Part shown: positions 33,412 through 44,934 of the stretch, piece after piece | Layout of the letters: each line of letters starts with the position of its first letter | Numbering within the stretch: position 1 is the stretch's first letter | Assembly (NCBI GenBank): GCA_027559495.1 | Contig: JAMXSV010000028.1 | Location: forward strand, 186,001-250,000 | Reading direction: 5' to 3' | Origin: Aurifilum marmelostoma | Lineage: Eukaryota > Ascomycota > Sordariomycetes > Diaporthales > Cryphonectriaceae | Length of the DNA: 64,000 nt | The notes under the pieces: model-generated | What the model saw: only the letters and a program-made list of their open reading frames with translations | The model's database searches: none | Told to the model about the DNA's origin: nothing | Position numbers and translations under genes: made by a program

Positions 33412-36400
33412 ATGCCAGGAACGGACAAGGAAGTTGACGAGATGGACGTATCAATGGGCAGGACATCCCACTTGGATCCCTCACCAGACATCCCTCACGA
33501 GACTTCTGCAGCCGTTGCCCCTGCGGAACCTTCAGATCACGTCGTTGAGATACCTCAATCGAACGTGAAAGAAGACCACCTTCACCAGACACTGGCTCAG
33601 ATGAATCAGGGCATCGGCGAGATTGCTGCTTGTTTGAAGACGCTTCTCGACAGGAACTCAGTGCTACCTCAAGCAAGCCAAAGGGATGCCGTACAAGCGC
33701 CTGGTGCTTCGGACCGGAGCTCTTCACCTCGGCGGTCTCGATCACCAAGCTCGTCGGCGCAAGAGTCTGTTCGTTCGGTGTCTCTGCCACCGGATACCGC
33801 CGATGAGGGCTCCCCAGCTCGGAAGTCAGCTAGGGGACCGCGGTCACGCGCTTCTTCGGACACATCCGTGGCCACAATTCATTATATGCATACGTCCTGG
33901 GCAGTATTGGCAAGTGTGCGGGACTGTACCTGGGAACAGTTCATGAACCGGTTCTCGGAGGGAGAAGACCAATATGCCATAGAGGTCTTGATCTCGGGCT
34001 CAAACCTGGACGCAGAGATGGAGAAGGAAAGCAACAAGCGGGCTAGTCATGACGCTCCCCGCCCAAAGCCCCGCGAGCCCCATGAAGAGCCTTCGAACAG
34101 GGTCTCGGACGCCTGGATCGAGCGTGTACGCATCCGGTCCCTTGCTATCAACCTTCTTCTCCGGATGGTCTCTCATAAAGAGTACGATAGATGGGATAAC
34201 GACGTCAAGACATTCAAGAGACCGTTCCGGTGTTTCGTCCGCTTCCAGGCCAGGATGAAAGAGGAGCTCCAAGAGCTGAAAGACCACCTGAAGAATAACG
34301 CCATTACAGATCAGCGGAATGGCGTGCCGGTAACTATAGATGCTTTAGAAGGACCACAAGTTACCGAAGGGGGCTCAACTCTGCGAGAACCCTCAACAGA
34401 AGCGCCGCAGGTTGGCCCGAAATTCGATAAAGTGCTTCACCGGGACGCTATCAACATTGAATACATCGCCGACCTCCCCGGTGCTGTAGAACAGATTGAA
34501 TGCTACATTAAGTTCGTGGATGACAGGATCCTCCCATTCTACCACAGCTTCAAGGAACCTCGGGTGACACCCTTACCTCAGGTCCGTTACGAAGACCTCT
34601 GGTATGTCTTTCATGTGGGGGATCTTCTCTGCGCGCCCAAGAAGAACGCGTCGCAGTGGCAAAAGCAGGAAATTGCCTCAGCGCAGAACATCTGGAGGAT
34701 ATTTGGCGTTACCATACCCGACGACTATCGTTCAGAAGAGACACGCGAAATCTTCACCGTCGACTGCTACTACATAGACTACGACGGTACGGAATTCGGG
34801 GCTGTCACGACGAAATTCGAGCTCAAGCCATATGATGGTGAGCGGAATGTGTCCTCATTGCCGTTCTACCCCTTGCGTTTCGCAGCCAACTCTGCTCACC
34901 TTTTCGAGCTTGCTCGGACAGGGGGAAAGAATTTCCTCAGAAGCATCAACAACCCGAATCGCTACGCATCCTACAGCGGCTGGACTCTGATACATAATCC
35001 CTTGGGCGAACCAGCACAAGATGCCCAAGGACAGTACATGAGGACGCCTGAGCACATCAACAGCGAAATAGTCATAGATATCCGTAAGTACTTGTCTCCC
35101 TCTGCTGTGGCTCTAAGTCTGTTCCTTGAGCATTCTTTCTCGTGCTGCGATTCAGATTCCAAAAGTCAGGCCTAACATAAAGTAGAAGAGGGTCTTAACC
35201 ACTGTCCGGTCTGGAAGCCGATAACAACGCCATGGTGTGAGCCAGTATCCTCCGTCCACGTTTTGATCTCGACAGGGGAGCCCAAATACACCCTTTGGGA
35301 GGATTTGAGACGCTTGAAGCGAATTGATCGACTGTGCGAAGACATAGTTGTATGCGACGGAGTCCACGACATAGACTTCAACGAATACATCCAGCGCGAC
35401 AAGTATCTTTGCAGGAAAGCTGATGAGGCGGACCGAAGACCAGAGCCGGAAGGAGATGACCTCGCTCTCCTCCCGAGGCGAATCATTGGATACGCTCTCT
35501 GGCAGCGCAAGTTCGTCCTGCTCGATGTGCACTATCTGCGACCCGCGCCCGTCAGGGACGAAGACAACCCTTTCGACAAGTTGCAAATCGAGACGATACA
35601 CAAGACATTGATCCAGTCTATCGTTTCCTCACATTTTGTTAGAAACGACCTGGAGAATAAAGGCACCGACCTTGGTACTCAGGACATCATCAGGAACAAA
35701 GGCAAGGGTGTTGTGATTCTACTGCATGGGGTGCCGGGCGTAGGTAAGACGGCGACAGCAGAAGCGGTTGCCCAGAAATGGGGACGACCGCTCTTCCCTA
35801 TTACTTGCGGCGATCTTGGTTCTACAGCCGAGAGCGTGGAGAAGTCTCTGAACGAGATTTTCCGTCTGGCCCATCTATGGGACTGCGTGCTCCTTTTGGA
35901 CGAGGCGGATGTGTTTATTGCACAGCGTACAAAGTCAGACCTCCAGAGAAATGCTCTTGTTTCAGGTGAGCCAATCACAATTACATGACCTATACTGGGC
36001 GACCCCTCACTCTTTTTTTTCTTGTTCTTTGTTTGCCTGCCTTATTGTGTTTTATGCTTAGCTAACTTGGGCCCAGTCTTCCTCCGTATGCTGGAATACT
36101 ACAATGGCATCCTTTTCCTGACGACCAACCGCCCTGGAGTTATTGATGAGGCCGTCAAGTCTCGTGTCCACCTCAGCCTGCGCTACGGCGCGCTCAACCT
36201 CAACCAGACGAAAGCCATATTCAAGCAGAACATTGTCCAGCTTCAGGCTATCGAGAGGAAGCGTGCCAGAGCGTTGGAAGAACCAGAGATGGATGTCTTC
36301 GAGAACGAGATCCTGTCATTCGTCGAGGAGCACTGGAGCTCTCATACCAACGACGTCGGGCGCTGGAACGGGCGGCAGATCCGCAACGCGTTCTCCATCG

Positions 36401-37206
36401 CCGCGTCTCTGGCGCACTTCGAGGCCAGCGAGAAGCCTGGACGAGCAGTACAGCTGCGCGCCGAACACTTCCGACAGGTCCAGGCCGCTACGCTGGTGTA
36501 TGACAAGTACAGAGCTTCGATCCTCAACGGGACAGATAGGGAGATCGCCAAAGAGCAGGAGACTCGTAACGATGACTTTCGAGAGCGCACCGTCAACCCC
36601 CAAGCATCACACCAGCAGGGCCAGAGGGCCGCTCAGATTTCCGCCGCGTACAGCCAGGATCAAGGTGGGCCCAGCACGCCGGTCCGAAGACAGGACCAGT
36701 ATCAGCACACGCCGCAAATGCGACACGACAGCCCCCTACCGCCGGGGTACGGGCACCCAGTCCCAGGCCCGCCAGGAGGCAGGTATGCGCCTCAGCCAGG
36801 TGGCTACTCTCCATCCCAGTACGGAGGGTACCCTCAGGCATCACAACAGAACGTCCATCTTTCAGCCCAGCAGGGATCCTATGTTCACGGTCAACAAGAG
36901 GGGTATCCACCTGCTAGGCCAGGCGGCTATCATCAGCCACAAACGGAGGGTTATGCTCAGGGTCACCAGACGGGCTACCCTTCCAACCCACAAGAAATCT
37001 CTCCCACGCCTCATGGCAGGCAGCTGGAACCGCACAATGGAAGCAATCCTCTTGCGCCGCAGAGTCTTGGAGGCAACGCAGTGGCTCAAAGTGCGCATTA
37101 CGGCGGGCAGGATGTCCGAGGGCAGACGGGCTACGATAACACTCATAACCTTGTCCATGATGGAAGCTCAGCCGGGAATAACATGCAGACTCTAGGGATG
37201 CAGTAG
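33412..37206 (+). CDS. AAA+ ATPase with DUF7025-type N-terminal domain and prion-like tail
   Basis: Exons 33412-35083, 35186-35965 and 36077-37206, all phases consistent, 1193 residues. The N-terminal 200 residues are acidic and disordered with a short helix. Residues about 330-620 form the domain usually found before such ATPases in fungi (LPFYPLRF, RYASYSGWTL, INSEIVIDI and RRIIGYALWQRKFVLLDV are typical). The AAA+ core follows: Walker A GVPGVGKT, Walker B CVLLLDEADVF, sensor 1 in FLTTNRPG, and an arginine finger in VKSRVHLSLRY. A helical lid ends near residue 970. The last 200 residues are Gln/Gly/Tyr/Pro-rich with irregular GGY/GYxP repeats, a prion-like low-complexity tail. The enzyme should remodel proteins using ATP; its target is unknown. 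It is paired head-to-head with a STAND-like gene. Confidence 0.9.
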
Positions 37207-38219
37207 CAGTAGAAGCATACCTCCATTTAATAAAAGCCAAGGTCTCATCGGAGGGCTAGACGTCCTATATGGCAACCTTTAAAGAGGTCATACGAGGTAC
37301 TGCGTCGTGAAGGGACCCTAACCCTGAGATGTGAATGAGTGGTGGTGCTTTACGTCAGTGCTCTACTAGCTTCGCTCTCTAGTCAACCACCACCACCTTC
37401 CTTGTCTTCAAGGATATCAACGACTCCTTCCCCTCTACTACCACCTCCTCCTCATCGTCTCTGATAATCAGACATCCAAACCATGGACCTCAAACCACAA
37501 TTTTATGTTCAAAAATCTTGTATTGGTGAAGGGTATGTGATGTATGTGCGCTGTATGTATGGAGCGTCATTTCCGCCCAAGTCACCCTCTCAACGCCTGC
37601 TCGCAGACACTCACGATACCATGCCATTCAACGTGTCTCGACATCAACGCAATCCCGCTACTCTTCTGATCTGATGACATCGAAACAGCTCAATTTTTCT
37701 TTGACTCTCGAGTCAATCAGAGGTCGAGACGATGATCAGGGTCCACACAATGTCACCCATCCCCAAGGATCAGATACACATGTTTGCTGCTGTGCCGCAA
37801 TCCTCTTAGATGGTACGTTCCTTGTCGGCGCACATCATCCGTCCAACGTACAGCGCTGACCGTGCCATCCCAGCATTCGCAGCCTCAGGTTGAATCGGAA
37901 CAATATCACCAATCCAACACTGTGGACCCCAGGTCGATTGATGTATGCTGTTGGGTCCGGGATCCAGCCAAGCGAGCGACGGAGGATCACCGCATTTCGG
38001 GATCTTGAATCAACGACATCCCATCTCATCATCGACACAATTGACCGCCTCCTCCTGGTCATCAACACACACTCTTTCACCTGTCATCGTCGCGGACGAT
38101 GAGCCCTCTGGCAAGGCTTTAAAAGGATTACCCCCGTCTTGGGAACGCCAAAAACACCTTGTTCCAGAATGCCCCGACATGTTTCATGCTATTGGCGACA
38201 AAGGAAATCGTCGTGATTC
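37207..38219. other. Convergent intergenic stretch
   Basis: About 1 kb between converging genes. Short frames with no recognisable content; no repeat or RNA signal. Confidence 0.55.
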
Positions 38220-39782
38220 TCATTCAGGCTCCTGCGGACGGCCTTCCTCGGCTGCCTCAGGCCTATCGACATCAGGGCGCTGTTCGACCTCTTCAGGGCG
38301 CTTCTCGGCCTCCTCGTGCCTCTCGATTTCGACGGGCACCTGTGGTTCTTGGGCCAATGCCGGTTGCTCCAGGAGGAGGGGTTGTTGGCCTTGTTGCTGG
38401 GCCAATGCCTTGAGGAAGGCTTCTTGCCTCTCCAGCAGGTCTTGTTGTTCTCTCTGAATCCGCTCAATCAGGTTTCTCTGCTCCTCTTCGTCCAGAAGTG
38501 CAAAGGCAGCTGTGTCGGCATCCCACTTGGCCACGCAGTCTCGATCCCAGTTACACTGTTCGACTGAGCCATATGCTGGATGGTTGAAGCGTGGGTGGCG
38601 ACTTGGCCAGTTGCTGGCGTGGTAGTGGTGCTTGACCAGGGCGCCTCGGGCGTTGTGGTTACCGCTGTCACTATGGCCTTGTCCGGCCGCAAAAGCCTCG
38701 ACGTCGAGGACCAGCACACGCGACACCACCTTCGACTCATCGAGCTCGTGGAACAGATCCCATGTGATCTCGGCAGTGCCCTTGGGGCGGTCGAGGTTCA
38801 TCTGTGCGATGATCGCCTCGGTAAATGCGGAGGGTCCGGTGCCCGAGATGACCTGGTCGAAGTCCAACTCCACCATTGAGATGGGGACATTTTGCTCCTT
38901 TGCGAGACCGTCAAGCCAGCCCATGATGTTCTCGATCAGCCGCAGCATCACTGGCAGCCTCGGGCGCGCCATAAACGTCCACTGGCAGAATGATTGGGAC
39001 TTTTTGCCCAAGATGGGGTGGTCTCGGAAATCAGGCTGGTCGATCTCTATGCCAATCACCATGTCGATATCGCTCTCGTCGTACCGGTGGTCTGGGATGA
39101 ACCGAGAGATGGGCTTGAGCGCCTCGACATCAATGTCTGCATACACACCGCCCTCAGCGTACATGACCATATATCGCAAGAGGTCTGCCTTGATGATGGT
39201 GGCGGTGATGCTCCTGTACATCTCGACAATGTCAGGGCGGTTGATGCCACCTGGGCCAAAGTGCAGCTCCACGTATCCCATATCGTTGGTATCTGTAAGG
39301 ACCTCGTAGCGATAGTCTGGATTCTTCTGGAGCCATGTCCTCGCAGTGGTGCTGTCTCGTTCCTCGAACTGCAGGGGGTCGACCTTCCACGTCTGCCACA
39401 CCTTCTTTGGGAAGCCTTGGGCCATTGGCACTCCGGGCACAGATGCGTGGCCATCCTTGGCCTGACTGCCTCCCCGCTTGAAGACTGGGCTACCACTCTT
39501 GGGCACAGCCACGGTGAGGAGGTCGGCGTTGAGTATGAGGAGGATCAAGGAGACACAGGCCAGGTATATGGGTATGCACCGTCGCATCTGTGTGGGCACA
39601 CGATTTCTGAACTTGTGTGAAAAGTTGGGGGTGGCGGGCGACCATGTCCCCACCGAGGATCGCGGCGAGGATGAGGAAGATGCAGGCGAATGCATGCTGC
39701 TGAAGGTATGCCTATACGATGGCTCGTGGATAGGAGATGAGTGTGTGATGAAGTGGCCCTTCTCTTCGTCCATGTTGCTCAT
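38220..39782 (-). CDS. GT32 family glycosyltransferase, OCH1-like type II membrane protein
   Basis: Intronless, 520 residues from the ATG at 39782. A cytoplasmic tail of about 68 residues precedes one membrane anchor (IPIYLACVSLILLILNADLL, about 70-90), the layout of Golgi type II transferases. The catalytic region begins PKKVWQTWK and carries the DXD motif within EGGVYADIDVEAL (aspartates near 216 and 218), plus ADLLRYMVMYAEGG, both diagnostic of the GT32 family that includes the initiating alpha-1,6-mannosyltransferase OCH1 and HOC1. QCNWDRDCVAKWD adds conserved cysteines. It should transfer mannose from GDP-mannose onto N-glycans or another acceptor in the Golgi. The last 110 residues are Gln/Glu/Pro-rich and probably disordered, longer than in yeast OCH1. 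Exact acceptor unknown. Confidence 0.9.
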   Translation of the reverse strand: MSNMDEEKGHFITHSSPIHEPSYRHTFSSMHSPASSSSSPRSSVGTWSPATPNFSHKFRNRVPTQMRRCIPIYLACVSLILLILNADLLTVAVPKSGSPVFKRGGSQAKDGHASVPGVPMAQGFPKKVWQTWKVDPLQFEERDSTTARTWLQKNPDYRYEVLTDTNDMGYVELHFGPGGINRPDIVEMYRSITATIIKADLLRYMVMYAEGGVYADIDVEALKPISRFIPDHRYDESDIDMVIGIEIDQPDFRDHPILGKKSQSFCQWTFMARPRLPVMLRLIENIMGWLDGLAKEQNVPISMVELDFDQVISGTGPSAFTEAIIAQMNLDRPKGTAEITWDLFHELDESKVVSRVLVLDVEAFAAGQGHSDSGNHNARGALVKHHYHASNWPSRHPRFNHPAYGSVEQCNWDRDCVAKWDADTAAFALLDEEEQRNLIERIQREQQDLLERQEAFLKALAQQQGQQPLLLEQPALAQEPQVPVEIERHEEAEKRPEEVEQRPDVDRPEAAEEGRPQEPE

Positions 39783-42338
39783 TGGTATGGTGTCACTCTC
39801 CTTTTGGTTGGGGGGTGGGGGGAGGGTTGTTGCTGCCGCTGCTGAGCAGGTATGTGCTAACTACGAGAACAGATTATATGAAGACCAATATTTGAGGTGA
39901 TGGGCCGAGACATAAGACAGGACAAGAGGGGGGAGCGAGGGTGAGAGCATGGGATATTGCAGCTACAAAAGATACAATGCGATGGAAGCATTGGGACAGG
40001 GGTACCAGGTGGGGGAGGCGTTGATCAGGCTAACATCATCGATACCCTACCAACGCTCGGGAGGACCACTTCATTTCGGCCTGTGTGCTACCCCAGGTTC
40101 GCCATATCACGCCGGCAGCCTTCCTCAATAGGCAAGGCTCATCGCAGCTGATGAGTATGCAAAGTTGCGGCGTCTCCTTCCCTGACTCCGGTCAGGTAGA
40201 GAGACAGAGAGAGCGAGATACGCAGCCACATGGGACAGATGCTACGCAATGCAGTACAACCCTCCCCCCGTCCCCCGGCCCACCTCCCAGCAGCACGTAA
40301 GCCCCCCCTCCAATACGGCTCTGACGTATTACTATCAGCTTGTTTGAGCCGGACCAATGCCAGATTGGCGAATAGCGAACGTTTTGCGCGCAGCAAGCAT
40401 TTTTCCTCAAGGGCTGAGCGTGATACCACCCTCTTGTTCTCAATCTTGAGACATCTCACCCGCCGAAGAAGCATGTTCCTCAGTCCTTGATTTGCTAGGA
40501 CACGTCAAAACACGGCACACGGCACGTGCTTGTGACCGAGCAGGGACGCTCAGGGTGTCTGGTCGACAAATGGACGATCCTTGTCCTGTTTTTTCTTTTT
40601 TTTTCCTTTTTTCCTCTCTTTTCGCACGAGCAACCAAGTCACTTAAACTTGAGGGGCAAGCTCCCTTACCCCGCCTGTGCCCTGAGGGGGAGGACCGCCT
40701 GTACCGGAGCGGTGGTAACTTGGTACCTCAACATCTTGGTCTGCCCAGGTTGTCACCTAGTAAGGGAATGGTGGGAGGAAGAGGGGCAGTGTGCAGTGGC
40801 GTGTATTTGGAGAAGATCTTTGCTTCTGCCAAGGTCTCCAAATTGACTTTTTGCGCACACTTTTGTCACTCGCTGACCGCACGACAGGCGCCCCTCACTT
40901 ACTGAGATACTTTTTTCAGTGTTGCGCGTCCCGTGTGTGGTCGCTTTCCGAGCACATGCGGCCTCGGAGGAGCAAGTCCGTCGATCACGAATGGCTACCC
41001 CGCCGTGCCCGCCACGCGGTGGTACATGGTACACTTTTGATTTCCTGGCTTGAAAGCCTGGGGGCATGGCGACGTCCGCGGAACGGGACTATTGGGCTAA
41101 TGCAGCTGCAGGTAGCAAATAGAGCTGCAGATTGGAAGATTCCATCATCAAGCAGGTCAGCATTTACTAGTACTGTGTATGTGCCTCGTTTCCAGGGCCA
41201 GGGCCAGGGCCAGGGCCCAGGAAGAGGACGGGGAGGGACGCCTAACTGGGGGCCCAGTCGGCACGGCTTTGTCTAGTGCCGGGGACGTATCCACAAGGAG
41301 GGTGTGCCATGAGCGATCACCCTCAATTGGGATGCACCGCGGCCACTGATTGGCTTGGCTCTGCCGACCCATGGCCCTTCGGCCGGGTCCTATACTGCGG
41401 TACCTTGCTGTACCGCCCTGGTCGTGGGTATAGTCAGGTCCAGTGACTATGGTCTGACAGCCACCGAGAGCACATCTCGGAGCGCTAACAAGGACGTTGG
41501 AAGTCAAAAGACTGAGGGGGGGCCCCGTGGCAAAGAGAAGCTCGTGCGAGCTAAGCAGCCATCTGGGGAAATCTGGGGTAGCCGGCCCAATCGCGGATTC
41601 TTGTTCAGGAAGAGCCCTGCAAGGCGCCATCCAGAGCCGCGGTATTGTTAATAGTCTTCGTGCATGTGAGTGTGTTGTGAATTTTGAGAATTCTCTCGAC
41701 AAGCCAAAACCACCATGGAAGAGAGGAAGTATTGTGGCACTGCCATTCAAAGAGCCTCCCCTCTTGTGAATCGGTCTAGATCGTGCGACGGGACTCGGCG
41801 GCTGGCGGGTTTTTTGCACGACATTATGTCGCAATCTGCTTTACGACCTTCCTTTTTCTGTAGGGACCAAAAGCGAGAAAAATAGAAAAAGAAAAAAAAA
41901 AATCAAGAAATCCACCTGTGCCCGGAACCCGAACTGGCATGATGGGTCCGTCGTCACCCACGCAAAAGTTCCAAGGCCGAGTTCCCTATCAGTCTGTCTA
42001 CCCACTGTTTAATTCCCTTTCCTACCCTACAGTGCTGTGGCAGTGCTGCGCACAATTGGGGGGGGAGATAACGACAGCTGCATTATCATGCGGGTGGCCA
42101 CAACCTCCTGCAGACGGGCCGATGAGTTTTGATTTCCGACGACTTCTGACTGCGCATGATCAATTCGCATTGGAAACAGAAGTTCTCGCTTAACGTCACG
42201 TCCTTTAATGACCCAGCCTGTTTGGCTCATACGAGGAACTGGCACGCTCCTTGGACCGCTCTACCCGCTGGCGTCCAGCGGACAGCCCACCGTTTGTCCC
42301 TCAAGACCATGTTCTCCTACTCTCTTACTCCCTACATG

Positions 42339-42359
42339 CTCCTCCTCCTCCTCCTCCTC
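42339..42359. repeat. CTC trinucleotide repeat
   Basis: Seven perfect CTC units in intergenic DNA. Confidence 0.85.
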
Positions 42360-42534
42360 GTCCGACCTTAGTACACGAGAACTTCGGTCGCGTCGTGCAA
42401 GTCTAGCCTGCCTCGTCAGGCCCCTTGCTTGTGTGACTTCACCGCACCGGCGCCGATCAGCGGTACACAAATACGAAAAGGGGTACTTTTAACTGCGCTA
42501 TTTGACATCTCACCTGGATCATCACTTTTTCTTT

Positions 42535-42548
42535 CCCCCCCCCCCCCC
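42535..42548. repeat. C14 homopolymer
   Basis: Fourteen consecutive C residues on the plus strand in a pyrimidine-rich stretch upstream of the acyltransferase gene. The length may be unreliable, given the pattern of homopolymer errors inferred elsewhere in the window. Confidence 0.8.
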
Positions 42549-42844
42549 TCTCCTCCTTCGTTCTTCTCGAACAGGGTTCCCCGCAAAACTCCCCGCATGC
42601 CCTGGATCCAGCAGCACGTTCAGCCTCGGCGCTGAGGTGAGATCTGCTTAATTATTCCTGGTGATCCCAAGGCCTGGGACAGTTTTCTGGCTTGTGAAAG
42701 TGGATGAGAGGCCGAGATCCTGACTCTTCCTTGCGATTTCCAACACTCTCTGTTCTTTGTGTATTGTTCAGCTGTGCGCGCGTGACGACGACTCGATAGC
42801 CTGGGGCCAACGGATGATCATCAAAGGAACACTAGACGTCCAAG

Positions 42845-42888
42845 CACACACACACACACACACAGACACACTCACTCTCTCTCTCTCT
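42845..42888. repeat. Compound CA/CT microsatellite
   Basis: Ten CA units (42845-42864), a short interruption, then seven CT units (42875-42888), about 250 bases upstream of the acyltransferase start codon. Confidence 0.9.
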
Positions 42889-43044
42889 GGCTGAACGGAT
42901 TTACCGGCAGACAGCCAGACCAGCTCACGTCCGTCTCCGAGACGAAGATAGAACTGGGTTGGTTTTGCGAAGACGAGAAGAGAAACCAGGCAAAAAGGAA
43001 AGCCACACACACACAAAGAGAGTCGTTGGCCGCCAAGCACATAA

Positions 43045-43060
43045 CCCCCCCCCCCCCCCC
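43045..43060. repeat. C16 homopolymer
   Basis: Sixteen consecutive C residues only 75 bases before the acyltransferase start codon, so probably in its leader or core promoter. Confidence 0.8.
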
Positions 43061-43134
43061 TTTTCTTCCCACTAGATCGATCTGGTCAAAGACTGAGCGG
43101 CTTCTCCTCTAATGTCCTGCATACTGTGGCGTCC

Positions 43135-44934
43135 ATGAAATCGTTTCTTGAGAACCTATCTACAAGACGGACTGGGAGAGACCCACCGCCTCTCCCGATT
43201 TCGATCCAGACCTCAGATCTGGGGTTTGGCGGCCACCACTTGGCGCAGTCACCCGCCTCAAGCTTCCCATCGTCGACAAGGGGCAGCCTGGACGAAAATA
43301 TGGCGACGACAAAACACCACGGGCTGGGTATACTAGACGGCAAGGAGTGGGAAGATGTCTCCAACCTGGACTGGGACGAGAAGCAGACGTGGAAGACCCC
43401 AAAGCTCATGGACCTGAAGCTGGCCTCGCCGAGGCTGCTGCAGTCACCCAAGGCTGGATGGGCCTTCCGGCGGCTGCGGTCGGCGGTCTGGCCCAAGTCG
43501 AAACCCAGCAGCGCACCACAGCAATCACTACGGCCAACAGCCTACCTGGACGGGCTGCGAGGCTTTGCCGCGCTTCTTGTGTACATACAACATCACGAGC
43601 TCTGGGCACACGGCCAAGAGGACGGCCGGATCATCGAGAACGCATGGGGCTTCGAGGGCCAGTTCCGCTTCACCAATTTCCACGGCATCCGCATCTTTTT
43701 CAACGGCGGTCACTTTGCAGTCGCCACCTTCTTCGTCATCTCAGGCTATGTGCTGTCGGTCAAGCCCATGGGCCTCATCCAGGCGGGCGAGCAGTCCAAG
43801 CTCGCCGACAACCTCGCCTCGCAGCTCTTCCGGCGGTGGCTGCGCCTGTACATACCGCTCATCGTCACGACCTTTCTCTACATGCTCACCTGGCACTCGT
43901 TCGGCGGCCTCTGGATCCACGGCGCCAAGAAGCAGAGCAACATGCGCGACGAGCTGTGGACGTGGTACGCCGAGCTCAAGAACTTCAGCTTCATCTTCAA
44001 CTCGGGCGGCGAGCCCTGGTTCACCTACAACTTCCACCTGTGGAGCATACCCGTCGAGATGAAGGGGTCCATCGTCATCTACACGGTGCTGCTGGCCTTT
44101 TCGAACCTGACGGCGCGGGCCAGGCTGTGGTGCTCCGTGGGGCTCATGTACTACTTCATGTACATCTGCGACGGCTGGTACTGCGCGCTCTTCATCATGG
44201 GCATGTTCCTCGCCGACCTCGACCTCCTCTCGGCCAAGAACCAGCTCCCGCGCATCTTCACCGCCCTGGCGCCGTACAAGAAGTTCATCTACTACCACCT
44301 CCTCGTCATCGCGGTCTACCTCGGCGGCATCCCCTCCCTGACCACCGACGCCGCCCTCCTCCGCCAGAACCGCGGCTGGTACTACCTCTCCTTCCTCAAG
44401 CCCCAGGCCGTCTTCGACTACAAGTGGTTCTACCTCTTCTTCGCCGCCAGCTTCCTCGTGTCGGCCACCCCGCGCCTCCCCTGGCTCCGGCGCTTCTTCG
44501 AGACCCGCTTCTGCCAGTACCTCGGCCGCGTCTCGTACGCGCTCTACCTCGTCCACGGGCCCGTCCTCTGGACCCTCGGCGACAGGATCTACACCGCCGT
44601 CGGCTGGGACGGCCCGGACCTCCAGGCGCACCTGCTCAACACCCCCTGGTGGGTGAACCGCTTCCCCCTGCCCAGGGCGGGCGTGCTGGGGCTCGAGGTC
44701 TCGTTCCTGCTGCCGCAGCTTGTCCTCATGCCCGTCACCTTCTGGTGCGCCGACCTGGCGACCAGGTGGATCGACGAGCCGGCTGTCAAGTTTGCGCAGG
44801 GGTTCTATCGGAGGGTCCTTGCGGCGCCTCCCCCAGCGGCTCCGAAGGCGGGCGGTGCCGGGGTGTCTGGAGCCGGGGGAGGGAATCTAGCACCTGCGCC
44901 GGAGATTGGGACGGCTAAGAAGATGGATGTCTGA
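43135..44934 (+). CDS. Acyltransferase-3 family integral membrane protein
   Basis: Intronless, 599 residues, starting at the first ATG in the frame (43135). A cytosolic N-terminus of about 135 residues precedes YLDGLRGFAALLVYIQHHELW, whose LDGLRG and following histidines are the hallmark of acyltransferase-3 proteins. Next are HFAVATFFVISGYVLSVKP and LFRRWLRLYIPLIVTT, also diagnostic. About ten membrane helices follow, ending with YLGRVSYALYLVHGPVLW. The C-terminal tail is Ala/Gly/Pro-rich. Such proteins move acyl groups onto sugars, lipids or small metabolites at a membrane. In fungi the family includes many uncharacterised paralogues, so the acceptor is not assigned. Extreme GC at third positions gives long shadow frames. 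Confidence 0.92.
   Translation: MKSFLENLSTRRTGRDPPPLPISIQTSDLGFGGHHLAQSPASSFPSSTRGSLDENMATTKHHGLGILDGKEWEDVSNLDWDEKQTWKTPKLMDLKLASPRLLQSPKAGWAFRRLRSAVWPKSKPSSAPQQSLRPTAYLDGLRGFAALLVYIQHHELWAHGQEDGRIIENAWGFEGQFRFTNFHGIRIFFNGGHFAVATFFVISGYVLSVKPMGLIQAGEQSKLADNLASQLFRRWLRLYIPLIVTTFLYMLTWHSFGGLWIHGAKKQSNMRDELWTWYAELKNFSFIFNSGGEPWFTYNFHLWSIPVEMKGSIVIYTVLLAFSNLTARARLWCSVGLMYYFMYICDGWYCALFIMGMFLADLDLLSAKNQLPRIFTALAPYKKFIYYHLLVIAVYLGGIPSLTTDAALLRQNRGWYYLSFLKPQAVFDYKWFYLFFAASFLVSATPRLPWLRRFFETRFCQYLGRVSYALYLVHGPVLWTLGDRIYTAVGWDGPDLQAHLLNTPWWVNRFPLPRAGVLGLEVSFLLPQLVLMPVTFWCADLATRWIDEPAVKFAQGFYRRVLAAPPPAAPKAGGAGVSGAGGGNLAPAPEIGTAKKMDV

Larger units (their letters stand above)
39783..43134. other. Long intergenic stretch rich in simple sequence
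   Basis: About 3.35 kb between divergent genes with no gene I can support. It contains imperfect GGGCCA repeats near 41195-41220, a CTC repeat (42339-42359), C14 (42535-42548), a CA/CT microsatellite (42845-42888) and C16 (43045-43060). A 225-residue minus-strand frame (41157-41834) looks like chance. The last kilobase is probably the leader and promoter of the acyltransferase. Confidence 0.55.

Noticed and set aside
35728..35752. Possibility that the AAA+ protein is a mitochondrial BCS1-type ATPase
   Set aside because: The N-terminal domain is the fungal DUF7025 type and no BCS1 transmembrane/import region is present.
41157..41834. Minus-strand 225-residue frame
   Set aside because: No domain; includes a translated GGGCCA simple repeat; upstream and downstream signals absent.
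43347..44918. 523-residue frame overlapping the acyltransferase
   Set aside because: Arg/Pro/His-rich frame-shifted shadow of a GC3-biased membrane protein.
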